NCBI RefSeq assembly: GCF_023218075.1 | Contig: NZ_JALPTB010000024.1 | Span: 1 to 64,000 of the forward strand | Length of the DNA: 64,000 nucleotides | DNA from: Rhodococcus sp. HM1 | GTDB lineage: Bacteria > Actinomycetota > Actinomycetes > Mycobacteriales > Mycobacteriaceae | Reading direction: 5' to 3' | Shown: positions 26,344-35,263 of the stretch, in pieces | Numbering within the stretch: position 1 is the first letter of the stretch | Layout of the letters: the number at the start of each line of letters is the position of its first letter | Program-made: the position numbers and the translations under genes | The notes under the pieces: model-generated | Seen by the model: the letters and a program-made list of their open reading frames with translations, nothing else | What the model was told of the DNA's origin: nothing | The model's database searches: none

Positions 26344-28040
26344 TGCAGTGCCTCCGCGATCGGTCCCAGCGCCAGTGCCGGGAAGAAGGTCAGTGCCGCC
26401 ACGAGAACGGTGGTGCCGATCAGCAGACCGGCGAACGCGAATCCCGTGGTGGGCAGTGTTCCCGCACCGGTCGGGGTGCGGCGTTGGGTGGCGAGCGACC
26501 CGGCGAGCGCCAGGACGAACACGATGGGCAGGAAGCGGCCCAGGAGCATGCAGATGCCGAGCGACGCCTGGAACCAGTTGCCGGTGGCGGTCAGCCCGCC
26601 GAATGCGCTGCCGTTGTTGTTGGATGCCGACGCGAACGCATACAGCATCTCGGTGAAGCCGTGGATCGCTTCCGGCGTTCCCGGATCGCCGGAACTACCC
26701 AGATATGTGGTGATCGACGGCAGGATCACCGTGATCGCGGTACCGATCAACACGAGCGCAGGCATCACCAACACGGTGAGGGCCGCGAGGGTGATCTCCC
26801 GTCTGCGGAGCTTCTTGCCCAGGAACTCGGGGGTACGTCCGACGAGGAGACCGCCGACGAACACCGCGATCATCGCGAGCACGAGCATCCCGTACAGGCC
26901 GGTACCCACCCCGCCCGGCGCGATCTCGCCGAGCAGCATGTTCAGCAGGACGGCGCCGCCGCCCAGCGGGGACATGCTGTCGTGTGCGGCGTTCACAGCG
27001 CCGGTGCTCGTGCCCGTGGTCGCGACGGCGAACAGGGCCGAACCCGGGATCCCGAACCGGACCTCCTTGCCTTCCATCATCGCGCCGGCGGCGGTCGCCG
27101 CGACGCCCCGGGTTCTCGACTCGGCGGCCAGCGTCACCGCCAGCACGGTGCCGAAGAGGAAGGTCATCACGGCAAGAACAGTCAGGCCCTGCCTGCGGTT
27201 CCCGATCATGGTGCCGAACGTGCGGGTGAGCGCGACCGGGATGAGCAGGATCGCGATGACCTCGACGATGTTGCTGATCGGGGTGGGGTTCTCGAACGGG
27301 TGCGCGGAGTTCGCGGCGAGGATGCCGCCACCGTTGGTACCGAGTTCCTTGATCGCCTCCTGCGACGCGACCGGAGCCAGCGCCGTCGTGAAGACGTGCC
27401 CGTCGAGCCCGGTGGCGGTGAAGCCGCTGTGGTACGACTGGATCACGCCCTGGCTGAGCAGGATCAGCGCGATGAGGAAGGCCAGGGGAAGCAGGATGCG
27501 CAGTGTGCCGCGGATGAGATCGACCCAGAAGTTGCCGAGTTCTCCACCCCGGCCGATCCGCACCAGGCCGCGGATCAGGGCCACCGCCACCGCCATGCCG
27601 ACCGCGGCGGACGCGAAGTTCTGCACCGCAAGCCCCGCCGACTGGGTGAGGTGGCCCATCGTCGTCTCCGGGATGTAGGACTGCCAGTCGGTGTTGGAGA
27701 CGAACGAGATCGCGGTGTTGAACGCGACCGCCGGGCTGACCGCTCCGAGGCCGTTGCCGAGGGGGAGCACACCCTGGATGCGTTGCAGCCCGTACAGGAA
27801 CAGCGCGCCGGCCAGCGAGAAGCCGAGCACACTCGCGGCGTACCCGAACCAGGTCTGCTCGGCCAGGGGATCGATCCGGCACACCCGGTAGATCAGCGAC
27901 TCGAGCCGCAGATCCTTCCACCGCGTGTCCGAGTCGTTGGTGTACACCCGCGCCATGTAGTCGCCGAGTGGTACGTATGTCAACGCGAGGACCGCAACGA
28001 CCAGAACGATCTGCAGACCTGCGGCAACAGCAGGATTCAT
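26340..28040 (-). CDS. kdpA: KdpA, K+-translocating subunit
   Basis: 566 residues with about ten membrane helices and four pseudo-repeats of the superfamily K+ channel fold; filter-like stretches are visible at [29 protein letters not shown] and [13 protein letters not shown]. It forms the selectivity filter of the high-affinity Kdp pump. ATG 28040 lies 7 bp downstream of the kdpF stop, with GAGGG just before. The length is normal for the family. Confidence 0.97.
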   Translation of the reverse strand: MNPAVAAGLQIVLVVAVLALTYVPLGDYMARVYTNDSDTRWKDLRLESLIYRVCRIDPLAEQTWFGYAASVLGFSLAGALFLYGLQRIQGVLPLGNGLGAVSPAVAFNTAISFVSNTDWQSYIPETTMGHLTQSAGLAVQNFASAAVGMAVAVALIRGLVRIGRGGELGNFWVDLIRGTLRILLPLAFLIALILLSQGVIQSYHSGFTATGLDGHVFTTALAPVASQEAIKELGTNGGGILAANSAHPFENPTPISNIVEVIAILLIPVALTRTFGTMIGNRRQGLTVLAVMTFLFGTVLAVTLAAESRTRGVAATAAGAMMEGKEVRFGIPGSALFAVATTGTSTGAVNAAHDSMSPLGGGAVLLNMLLGEIAPGGVGTGLYGMLVLAMIAVFVGGLLVGRTPEFLGKKLRRREITLAALTVLVMPALVLIGTAITVILPSITTYLGSSGDPGTPEAIHGFTEMLYAFASASNNNGSAFGGLTATGNWFQASLGICMLLGRFLPIVFVLALAGSLATQRRTPTGAGTLPTTGFAFAGLLIGTTVLVAALTFFPALALGPIAEALQ

Positions 28041-28047
28041 TCGACCC

Positions 28048-28146
28048 TCAGAACCTCTCCGGATCGAGCAGGGCGACCAGCAGGTACGCCACCAGCCCGA
28101 CTGCGATCACCACGAGCGCGACGCTCGTACCCCCGGCCCACGTCAT
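28048..28146 (-). CDS. kdpF: KdpF, small membrane subunit
   Basis: A 32-residue single-helix peptide ending YLLVALLDPERF, the classic KdpF C-terminus. It stabilises the Kdp complex in lipid. The ATG at 28146 overlaps the TGA of the upstream sORF by 4 bp (ATGA), and its stop lies 7 bp before kdpA. Confidence 0.9.
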   Translation of the reverse strand: MTWAGGTSVALVVIAVGLVAYLLVALLDPERF

Positions 28147-28238
28147 CGCTGTTCACCTCCGGAGTGCAGCGCGCGCAAGGTCAGCATGCACAGTCCGAAC
28201 CCCGCGAGGATCAGCAACACGAATGCGGTGTCCGCCAT
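28143..28238 (-). CDS. Small membrane peptide upstream of kdpF
   Basis: 31 residues, one hydrophobic segment (about 4-20, FVLLILAGFGLCML) followed by a short basic/polar tail (RALHSGGEQR). ATG at 28238 has AAGGGA at a good distance, and the stop overlaps the kdpF ATG. This position as first gene of the kdp transcript and the overlap argue for a real translated product. From memory, related short peptides occur before kdpF in other actinobacteria, often unannotated. It could be a second accessory subunit or a translational starter for kdpF. Confidence 0.65.
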   Translation of the reverse strand: MADTAFVLLILAGFGLCMLTLRALHSGGEQR

Positions 28239-28279
28239 CTCGTATTCCCTTGCCGTAGAAACGAAACGGCGCCGGTCGA

Positions 28280-28297
28280 CACCGTCACCACACGGTG
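28280..28297. promoter_or_regulatory. Palindrome in the kdp upstream region
   Basis: CACCGT (28280-28285), 6-nt spacer, ACGGTG (28292-28297). It lies about 45 bp upstream of the first kdp ORF and could be an operator or an RNA hairpin. No clear -10/-35 is assigned. Confidence 0.3.
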
Positions 28298-28390
28298 GCA
28301 CCGTTCAGGGCACGGACCCTCGATCCATGCGAAATCTTGACGCCCGGGACCGAGGTCTTTACGGATTCCTTGCGCGTGCGGATCCGCCGG

Positions 28391-28678
28391 TCACCCGCCG
28401 GGACTGTGCGTCGCGACGAAGACGAGGAAGACGACGAACAGCGCCGCGGTGCCCAGGGCGATACCGGTCAGCGCCTCGCGGTGGTTCGACGCCAGCCCCT
28501 TCTCGACGCGGGTGAACCCGAACCAACCGCATATCACCGCCACGATCCCCGTGGGAATCGTCACGAGATCCCCGACGATCGGCACGAACGCGAACACGAG
28601 CGCGACGATGCCCGTGACCAGGGCGACGCTGCCGACGCCGTTGCGGTACGACGACTGCGGGGGATGCTTCGGTGGCAT
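28391..28678 (-). CDS. DUF4190-like small membrane protein
   Basis: 95 residues with a short polar N-terminus and two hydrophobic segments, about 16-55 (long, with glycines) and 69-90. The ALVTGIVALVFAFVPIVGD...GIVAVICGWFGFTRVEKG spacing fits DUF4190, a family of unknown function common in actinobacteria. It lies upstream of kdp on the same strand, 152 bp from the first small ORF, and is not obviously part of the operon. Confidence 0.7.
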   Translation of the reverse strand: MPPKHPPQSSYRNGVGSVALVTGIVALVFAFVPIVGDLVTIPTGIVAVICGWFGFTRVEKGLASNHREALTGIALGTAALFVVFLVFVATHSPGG

Positions 28679-28762
28679 CGGGGCTCCCGGGTGCGGACGG
28701 ATACGCGTATCCGTCCATGGTGCCCTGCTGCGGTGGTGATGTCGCCCGAGCGCTCGAACCCG

Positions 28763-30358
28763 CTAGTCGGCGAGCGCGTGCGCGATCATGCCCCGAACCC
28801 GTCCGCGCAGACGTCCCGTGATGCCGTGGTCGGCCAGCGCTGCCGCGGCGGCATGCGCGCCGCACATGCCGTGCACACCGCCACCGGGGTGCGCGGCCGC
28901 GCCGGCGAGATAGACCCGGTCGACCGTCGTGCGGGGCCCGGCCAGACCGGGGATCGGCCGGAACACCAGCTGCTGGTGCAGCTGTGCCGTGCCCCCGTTG
29001 ACCGCGCCACCGACGAGATTGGCGTCGGCGAGTTCGAGGTCGCAGGGTAGCTGCACACTGCGATGGACGACGTTGGCGAGCGCGCCGGGGGCGTACTCCT
29101 CGAGTGTCTCGTCCATGCGCTGCGCGAGTAGGGTGCCGGCCTCGTCGTCCGACATTCCACGCGGGAGATGACTGTACGCCCAAGCGCTTTCGGTGCCCAC
29201 GGGTGATCTGGTGGGATCTGCGGTGGTCATCTGACCGATGATCACGAACGGTGAGCGCGGCACCGTGCCCGTGCTGAGATCCGCACCCCAGCGGACCAGC
29301 CCGTTGCTGTCGGCGCCGATGTGCACGGTGCCGGCGCTGCGCAGACTCGGCGACCGCCACGGAATAGGTTGGGACATTGCGTAGTTCACCTTCACCACGG
29401 GGGTGTCCCATTCGAACCGCAGCACGTCGTGCCGTACGCGGTCCGGAAGAGATTCCTGCGGCAGCAGCTTCCCGTACAGCGAGGTCGCCGAGACGTCGGC
29501 CAGCACGGCCCGCCGCGCGGTGATGCGCTCGCCGCCGGTGGTGTGCACGATCGTCGCATCGCCCGTCGGTTCGATACGCTCCACCTCACGGGCGCAACGT
29601 AATTGGGCTCCGGCGCTCGTCGCGCGTCGTACGAGTGCGGTTGTCAGTTCGCCCGCGCCGCCTCGCGGAACGGGATACCCGACGTCCTGGCCGATCATGG
29701 TGAGCAGATAGCCCATCAGGCCGCTGCCGGCGGCGTCGACGGGAATGTCCGCGTGCGCGGCATTGCCGTGGAAGAGCAGCCCCGCACTCTCGCCCTCGAA
29801 TAGCTCCTGTGCCATCCGGCGCACCGGCAACGCCAGCATTCGGGCGAAGCGGAGCGTCTCGCCGGCGCCGAGGCGGCGCAGGGCCGTGAGTGGGCTCCGG
29901 ATCGGCGGGAACGGACCGAGCAGGGTGCGCAGGAAGGGCTCGCGGACCATCGTCCACTGCTCGTACAGGCGCATCCACGCGTCCCCGTCACCGGCGCACC
30001 GCCGCTCGAGGTCCTCCGCCGTTTCCTGCGCCGTGGGCCGTAGCGTCACCGCGTCCTCGTCTTCCGGCGCACGCGGATGTCCGAACGCCGCGGGCGCCCT
30101 GGACCACGCCAGTCCGTGGGCGGGCAGGTCGAGTTCGGTGAAGACGGGGGAGACGGCAGCCAGCGGGTAGAACGCGCTGAAGAGGTCGGCGCGGTAGCCC
30201 GGGTGCAGTTCGGCGGTACGGACCGCTCCGCCGGGCTCGGGCTGGGCTTCGAGGATCAGCACGTCCCATCCCGCGTCGGCGAGCAGCGCGGCGGCGGTCA
30301 GTCCGTTCGGGCCTGCTCCGACGACGACCGCGTCGACCTGTTCGGCGATCGCACTCAC
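28763..30358 (-). CDS. FAD-dependent phytoene-desaturase-like oxidoreductase
   Basis: 531 residues. GAGPNGL at 14-20 is the FAD dinucleotide-binding loop, followed by ILEAQPEPGGAVRT at about 35-48, the second FAD motif of the CrtI/NAD(P)-FAD family. The C-terminal YLAGAAAHPGGGVHGMCGAHAA is the FAD-pyrophosphate box found in the carotenoid desaturase/retinol saturase group. The substrate is a hydrophobic molecule of unknown identity. Its start overlaps the upstream SRPBCC gene by 4 bp; SDR, SRPBCC and FAD genes form one operon. Confidence 0.85.
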   Translation of the reverse strand: MSAIAEQVDAVVVGAGPNGLTAAALLADAGWDVLILEAQPEPGGAVRTAELHPGYRADLFSAFYPLAAVSPVFTELDLPAHGLAWSRAPAAFGHPRAPEDEDAVTLRPTAQETAEDLERRCAGDGDAWMRLYEQWTMVREPFLRTLLGPFPPIRSPLTALRRLGAGETLRFARMLALPVRRMAQELFEGESAGLLFHGNAAHADIPVDAAGSGLMGYLLTMIGQDVGYPVPRGGAGELTTALVRRATSAGAQLRCAREVERIEPTGDATIVHTTGGERITARRAVLADVSATSLYGKLLPQESLPDRVRHDVLRFEWDTPVVKVNYAMSQPIPWRSPSLRSAGTVHIGADSNGLVRWGADLSTGTVPRSPFVIIGQMTTADPTRSPVGTESAWAYSHLPRGMSDDEAGTLLAQRMDETLEEYAPGALANVVHRSVQLPCDLELADANLVGGAVNGGTAQLHQQLVFRPIPGLAGPRTTVDRVYLAGAAAHPGGGVHGMCGAHAAAAALADHGITGRLRGRVRGMIAHALAD

Positions 30359-30822
30359 ACCTCACCTGCCGTACCCGCCGTCGGATCGGTCGCGTGCTCG
30401 GCGATCAACGACAGTCGGCGCAGGCATTCCCGGTTACGCGGGTATACGGACCAATCCTGGACGAGGTCGGGAAGCCACTTCCACGGCGGGGTGATCGCGT
30501 GCTCGCGCATCTCGATCTCGCATCCACCGTCGCGTTCGGTGAGGCGCAGCAGGATCTCGGCGACACCGAACGGCCAGGCACGCGCGTGCAGGACCAGTTC
30601 GGACCGCGGGACGGATCGGACGACTTCGGTCGAGTCGTGCAGGAGCCCCGGCCACAACCCCACCGAATGGTGGATGCGTGTACCCGGGTCCGGCCAGTCG
30701 GCGTCGACCGCCCGCACCCGCGCGGCGCCCACCACCCAACCGGGGAAGGTCCACCCGTCGGAGAGCACCTCCCACACCCGGTCACAGTCCGCCCGGGTCT
30801 TCCACACCGCTGCTCGTGCCAC
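30355..30822 (-). CDS. SRPBCC family protein
   Basis: 155 residues with the polyketide-cyclase/START-like fold (N-terminal RAAVWKTRADCDRVWEVLSD, a GTRIHHSVGLWPGL strand pair, C-terminal helix with NRECLRRLSLI). It may hold the lipid substrate handled by the neighbouring FAD enzyme. GTG at 30822 has GAGGTGGGA upstream. It starts 34 bp after the SDR gene and its stop overlaps the FAD gene start. Confidence 0.78.
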   Translation of the reverse strand: MARAAVWKTRADCDRVWEVLSDGWTFPGWVVGAARVRAVDADWPDPGTRIHHSVGLWPGLLHDSTEVVRSVPRSELVLHARAWPFGVAEILLRLTERDGGCEIEMREHAITPPWKWLPDLVQDWSVYPRNRECLRRLSLIAEHATDPTAGTAGEV

Positions 30823-30856
30823 CGTCCCACCTCTTCCGACGATTGCTCTGCCCTGG

Positions 30857-31936
30857 TCACGGCACCCGTCGTATGCCGACCGTACCGCCGGCGACCAGGT
30901 CGGCGACCATCTCTCGTGGGCTTCGGGCCCCGAGGACCGGTCCCGTTCCGCTCGCACCCGAGCGCATACCCGCGATCGTCTCCCGCCACACCTCCCGGCC
31001 GGAGACGGCCGGGGACCAGCCGAGCACGCGTTGCGCGCGGCTGCAGTCGAGCAGGGGAGTGTCGTATGCGAGATCGATCCAGCCGCCGTGCACCGGTTGC
31101 AGATGTGCCCGCCAGGTGACCTGTGCGAGGGTGCGCAGGGTCCGACGCGAGACTCGCCACGGCCGGACCCCGAGAGATTCGACGACGTCCTCCGTGCGGA
31201 CCGGGTCGGCGGCGGACAGGTTCACCACTCCGGCGCCGGGCGCGGCGAGGGCGAGTTCGACGGCCGCGGCCACGTCCGCCGCGTGCACGGCGGGGAGTGC
31301 GACGGACGGGTCGAGCGGCAGGACCGGGAGTGCGCGCATGGCCACTGCCGGCATCCAAGCGGGCATCGCGTACCGGCGCAGCGCCGCTCCGGCAGCGGCC
31401 TGACCGATCAGCCCCGGCCTCAGCACCGTGACCTCGGGTGCCCCCGTCTTTCGTGCGGCTTCGGCGACGATCTTTTCCGCTTCGACCTTGTCGGTGCTGT
31501 ACTGCGATGTGGGAATGCCTGTCGCCGGCCATGATTCGTCGACCGTCCGGCCGTATGCGCCGGGGGCATAGGCGGCAGCGGACGACATGTGCACCACCTG
31601 GGCGACACTTGCCCTGGCCGCGGCTGCCATGACCGCGCGGGTGCCGTCGACCGCAGTGCGCCGCAAGAGGTCCGGACGATGCGAGGGCTGGAATGACCAC
31701 GCGAGGTGGACGACGGCGTCGGCGCCGTCGAAGGCTCGGCACAACATTTCCTCCGCATCCGGGTCGCCGACGTCGATCGCGTGCCAGCACGCGTGTCGAT
31801 ACGGCCCGATCGCGGGCGGGACCCGACGCGCAACGGCGACGACCTCGTACGCGTCCGACTGCGCCGACAGGCGTGCGAGGAGGGCGGTCCCGACGTTGCC
31901 GGTGGCGCCGGTGACGACGATTCGGAGCGGTGGCAT
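30857..31936 (-). CDS. NAD-dependent epimerase/dehydratase (extended SDR)
   Basis: 359 residues. GATGNVG at 9-15 binds NAD(P), with the active-site Ser in MSSAAAY and the Tyr-x3-Lys pair in QYSTDKVEAEK (about 145-150). This is the extended SDR family that modifies nucleotide sugars or hydroxysteroid-like substrates. Together with the SRPBCC and FAD genes it suggests metabolism of a lipid or terpenoid. ATG 31936 is chosen because the 49 upstream codons lack similarity. Confidence 0.85.
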   Translation of the reverse strand: MPPLRIVVTGATGNVGTALLARLSAQSDAYEVVAVARRVPPAIGPYRHACWHAIDVGDPDAEEMLCRAFDGADAVVHLAWSFQPSHRPDLLRRTAVDGTRAVMAAAARASVAQVVHMSSAAAYAPGAYGRTVDESWPATGIPTSQYSTDKVEAEKIVAEAARKTGAPEVTVLRPGLIGQAAAGAALRRYAMPAWMPAVAMRALPVLPLDPSVALPAVHAADVAAAVELALAAPGAGVVNLSAADPVRTEDVVESLGVRPWRVSRRTLRTLAQVTWRAHLQPVHGGWIDLAYDTPLLDCSRAQRVLGWSPAVSGREVWRETIAGMRSGASGTGPVLGARSPREMVADLVAGGTVGIRRVP

Positions 31937-32039
31937 TGCACAGAGGTACCCGTGACGGCGTCGGCCCACACCCGATTTCGTATCCGGACCGGTGGGAACT
32001 CGTCCGCAATCATCAAGAGCGGGAAGGTCGTCAGGAAAT

Positions 32040-32606
32040 CTATTCTCCCGCTGCCGAATCGGCGTCTCCGCCTTCGAGCCCACCGACCGGCATGATGATC
32101 CGGCTGAACAGTCGACGGCGACGCCCTTCCCCGGGACCGAGTTCCTGATAGCGCGTCAGCAGTTGCGCCATCTCCGTGACAAGGGACAACGCCTCGTCGT
32201 CGGTCAGGTCGAGAGCCACCTGCCGGTAGCCGACGACGTCCTCGGCCAGTCCTCGGCGGTGAGGGTCGTCGAGGTAGGCATCGAAGTCCGCGAGCAGTTG
32301 CGCGACGAAGACGAGGAATGCGCGCCGGTGGTCGTCGCTGCTCATCGCCTCGGCTTCGTCCCGGGTCACCTGCGCGCGTTCGACGACGAGACGGAAAGTG
32401 CGTTCGACCGTTCCCCGGACGCGACGCTCGGACACGACCTCGAGCACTCCCGCGTCGGCGAGTGTCGAGATCTGCCGGTACAGGGTTGCGGGGGAGACGT
32501 CGTCGAGAAGGGTGCGCAGCTGGGCGGTGGTCGCGGTGCGGCCGTCGAGCAGCGCCTGGACGATCCGCAGCCGTATCGGATGCAACAGCAGTTCTGCGGT
32601 GCTCAT
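32040..32606 (-). CDS. ArsR-like helix-turn-helix regulator
   Basis: 188 residues. The winged helix (LLLHPIRLRIVQALLDGRTATTAQLRTLLDDVSPATLYRQISTLADAGVL split over 6-55) matches ArsR/PadR-like one-domain regulators with a helical C-terminal extension. It lacks an obvious metal-binding Cys cluster. It is divergent from a small PH-like gene, and the shared region has a CATTGTT/AACAATG palindrome. Target and ligand are unknown. Confidence 0.8.
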   Translation of the reverse strand: MSTAELLLHPIRLRIVQALLDGRTATTAQLRTLLDDVSPATLYRQISTLADAGVLEVVSERRVRGTVERTFRLVVERAQVTRDEAEAMSSDDHRRAFLVFVAQLLADFDAYLDDPHRRGLAEDVVGYRQVALDLTDDEALSLVTEMAQLLTRYQELGPGEGRRRRLFSRIIMPVGGLEGGDADSAAGE

Positions 32607-32640
32607 GTATTCCCTCCGGCGACGATCTTCTCACGGTTGA

Positions 32641-32657
32641 CATTGTTCTCAACAATG
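32641..32657. promoter_or_regulatory. Palindromic operator between divergent regulator and PH-like gene
   Basis: CATTGTT (32641-32647), CTC, AACAATG (32651-32657): perfect 7-bp arms in a short AT-rich interval of 66 bp between the two start codons. It is the natural site for the ArsR-like regulator to control itself and the divergent gene. Confidence 0.5.
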
Positions 32658-32672
32658 AGAATAATACCGGGT

Positions 32673-33026
32673 ATGACAACAATGACGATCGCAAACGGAA
32701 CCCTGCAGGTGCGCTTCACGACCCTCGAGAAGATCGCCGGTCTCATCGGCGACGTCGACGTGCCACTGAGCGCGATCCGCAACGTCGAGGTCCACGCCGA
32801 CGGTCTCGCCGCGGCCCGGGGAGTTCGCGCCCCCGGACTCGGACTGCCGGGAATGCGCAAGATCGGTACCTGGCGGGCTCCCGGGCGCAACACGCTCGTC
32901 TCCGTCCGGCGGGATCAGCCCGCCGTGCGCATCGAACTCGCAGGTCACAAGCGCGATGCCCTCGTCCTCGGCGTGGACGACGCCGAGCAATGGGCGCAGC
33001 GACTGGGTACCGTGGAGCGTTCCTGA
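32673..33026 (+). CDS. Small PH-like domain protein
   Basis: 117 residues. The strand pattern (TLQVRFTTLEKIAGLIGDVDV then VPLSAIRNVEVH, closing helix DDAEQWAQRL) fits a bacterial PH-like fold, a family of unknown function. ATG at 32673 or 32682 could start it; neither has a strong SD. It lies behind the palindrome above and is likely controlled by the divergent regulator. Confidence 0.6.
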   Translation: MTTMTIANGTLQVRFTTLEKIAGLIGDVDVPLSAIRNVEVHADGLAAARGVRAPGLGLPGMRKIGTWRAPGRNTLVSVRRDQPAVRIELAGHKRDALVLGVDDAEQWAQRLGTVERS

Positions 33027-33079
33027 CCGACCGGGCACTGTTTCTGTCCGGACACGAGTGACACGAACGGAGTCTTCCC

Positions 33080-34150
33080 TTGGCTCGGCTCATGAGAAAC
33101 GCGCGACGGTGGATCGGCGCCGCAGCTGTGCCCGTGATGGTGCTCGGCGGAGGAGTACTCCTCGCCGGAACGGCGACGGCACTGCCGGTCACAGGGTCGG
33201 TTGTCGAAGCTGCCGGCATCGACAGCCCGCTGACCTTCGAGGCCGACGGGACCGTCTTCCACGGCAGTCTCCGCACTCCTGACGGCGCGACCGCCGGGGC
33301 CGCGCTGCTACTGCCCGGAAGCGGCCCCACCGATCGCAACGGCAACCAGCCCGGCGCCGCGTCCGGCACGCTGACCCGCACCGCGGATGTCCTTGCCGCC
33401 CATGGCATCACCAGCTACCGATTCGACAAGATCGGTAGTGGGGAGACAGGTCTCGGGGCCTACACTCTCGAAACCGTCGGCGAGTACGGCTTCACCGAAC
33501 AGGTCGATCACGCCGAGGCGGCGGCCCGCGCGCTCGCGGATCGCACCGGGATCCCCACCGACGAGATCCTCGTGGTCGGGCACAGCGAAGGTGCGCTGAC
33601 GGCCCTCGCCCTCGCCGACCGCGGCATCGGCAACGGTTTCGCTCTGCTGCAGCCCCTGCCGATGCGCTACCTGGACCTGCTGACCGCGCAGATCACCGCC
33701 GTCGCCGACTCCGGACAGCTCGGTGCCGACGGTGACGCGGTCCGCGCCGGCCTCCCCCGCACCGTCGAATCGCTGCGGACCACAGGGACCGTCCCCGCCG
33801 ACCAGCACCCGCTCCTGGCTCAGCTCGGCCTCAACCCGGCCAACGCCAAGTTCCTCGCCGAGGCGGACGCATTCGATCCGCCCGTACTCGCAGCGCAACT
33901 CGCCACCGGCACCCCGGTGCTGCTCACCTGCTCGGACAAGGACACGAACGTCAGCTGCGCGCAGGTCGAGCCGCTCCGGTCGGCTCTCGCGCACACCGAC
34001 CTGCAGTTCGAGCACTTCGCCACCGCGAACCACGGTCTCGAGGAACTCGGCCCGCTGCCGCCCGGTCCGGCGGATCTGGTGGCGCTCCTGCCCGTCTCCG
34101 GGGAGTTCGTCGCCGCGATGGACGGATGGGCCGCCGCGCGCGGTCGCTGA
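33080..34150 (+). CDS. Secreted alpha/beta hydrolase
   Basis: 356 residues with a Sec signal peptide (cleavage near TATA-LPV, about 34). An oxyanion-type LLPGSGPTDRNGN motif at 77-89 and GHSEG with Ser169 (167-171) show an esterase-like active site. Asp in SDKD and His in ATANHGLEELG complete the triad. The HGSLRTPDG N-terminal strand and GSGPTDRNGN loop are typical of secreted peptidase/esterase relatives. The TTG start at 33080 follows GGAG by 7 nt; ATG 33092 lacks SD. A long terminator hairpin follows. Confidence 0.8.
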   Translation: MARLMRNARRWIGAAAVPVMVLGGGVLLAGTATALPVTGSVVEAAGIDSPLTFEADGTVFHGSLRTPDGATAGAALLLPGSGPTDRNGNQPGAASGTLTRTADVLAAHGITSYRFDKIGSGETGLGAYTLETVGEYGFTEQVDHAEAAARALADRTGIPTDEILVVGHSEGALTALALADRGIGNGFALLQPLPMRYLDLLTAQITAVADSGQLGADGDAVRAGLPRTVESLRTTGTVPADQHPLLAQLGLNPANAKFLAEADAFDPPVLAAQLATGTPVLLTCSDKDTNVSCAQVEPLRSALAHTDLQFEHFATANHGLEELGPLPPGPADLVALLPVSGEFVAAMDGWAAARGR

Positions 34151-34166
34151 CCGACCCCCGACAGAA

Positions 34167-34208
34167 ACGGGTGATCCCCGGCCGGACATCCGGCCGGGGA
34201 TCACCCGT
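34167..34208. terminator. Long bidirectional hairpin between convergent genes
   Basis: Arms 34167-34186 and 34189-34208 pair perfectly over 20 bp with a 2-nt loop. It sits between the convergent hydrolase and aldolase genes. Confidence 0.8.
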
Positions 34209-34228
34209 GTTTCGACGCGATCGAGCGC

Positions 34229-35263
34229 TCAGCTCGCGGCGCCGACCGTCTCTGCCTTGCCGGCGGCGACGATGTCGAGCGCGATGTCGACGATCATGTC
34301 CTCCTGACCGCCGACGAGCTGGCGGCGGCCGACCTCGAGCAGAATCGTGCGGACGTCCACGCCGTACTGCTTGGACGCGGCCTCGGCGTGACGCAGGAAG
34401 CTCGAGTACACACCGGCGTAGCCGAGCGTGAGCGTCTCGCGGTCCACGCGGACCGGGCGGTCCTGCAGCGGACGGACGATGTCGTCGGCGGCGTCCTGCA
34501 GCGCGAACAGGTCGGCGCCGTGCTCCCAGCCGTTGATGTTCGCGACCGCGATGAACGGTTCGATCGGGCAGTTGCCTGCTCCCGCACCGTGTCCCGCGAG
34601 GGACGCGTCCACGCGGTAGACGCCCTCCTCGACGGCGACGACCGAGTTGGCCACCGACAGCGACAGGTTCTCGTGGGCGTGGATGCCGATCTCGGTGCCC
34701 TCGTCGAGAACGTCCTTGTAGGCGCGGATGCGGTCGCGGACACCGTTCATGGTGAGCCGGCCGCCCGAGTCGGTGACGTAGACACAGTGTGCGCCATAGG
34801 ATTCCATGAGCTTGGCCTGCTCCGCGAGCTTCGCCGGCTCGGCGAGGTGGCTCATCATGAGGAAGCCGGAGACGTCCATGCCCAGTTCACGCGCGGTCGC
34901 GATGTGCTGGGCGGAGACGTCGGCCTCGGTGCAGTGCGTCGCGATACGGACGGACCGGACACCCAGGTCGTAGGCCTTCCGCAGTTCGGCGATCGTGCCG
35001 ACGCCCGGCAGCAGCAGGGTCGTCAGGCGCGCGTTCTCGATGTGCGCTGCCGCGGCCTCGATCCACTCCCAGTCGGTGTTGCTGCCCGGGCCGTAGTTCA
35101 CCGAACCGCCGGCGAGACCGTCGCCGTGGGCGACCTCGATGGCGTCGACACCGGCCGCATCGAGGGCGGCGACGATCCGTCCGACATCCTCGGGGGAGAT
35201 GCGGTGACGGATGGCGTGCATACCGTCACGGAGGGTGACGTCCTGGACGAAGATCTTGGTCAT
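34229..35263 (-). CDS. dmpG: 4-hydroxy-2-oxovalerate aldolase
   Basis: 344-residue HMG-CoA-lyase-like aldolase that splits 4-hydroxy-2-oxoacids to pyruvate and an aldehyde. [15 protein letters not shown] at about 6-20 holds the metal Asp and catalytic Arg, and [13 protein letters not shown] near 196-208 holds the metal-binding His pair. It channels acetaldehyde or propionaldehyde to the dehydrogenase encoded just upstream, whose stop overlaps its ATG. Same family as BphI/DmpG/HsaF. Whether it serves an aromatic or steroid ring pathway cannot be told here. Confidence 0.93.
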   Translation of the reverse strand: MTKIFVQDVTLRDGMHAIRHRISPEDVGRIVAALDAAGVDAIEVAHGDGLAGGSVNYGPGSNTDWEWIEAAAAHIENARLTTLLLPGVGTIAELRKAYDLGVRSVRIATHCTEADVSAQHIATARELGMDVSGFLMMSHLAEPAKLAEQAKLMESYGAHCVYVTDSGGRLTMNGVRDRIRAYKDVLDEGTEIGIHAHENLSLSVANSVVAVEEGVYRVDASLAGHGAGAGNCPIEPFIAVANINGWEHGADLFALQDAADDIVRPLQDRPVRVDRETLTLGYAGVYSSFLRHAEAASKQYGVDVRTILLEVGRRQLVGGQEDMIVDIALDIVAAGKAETVGAAS

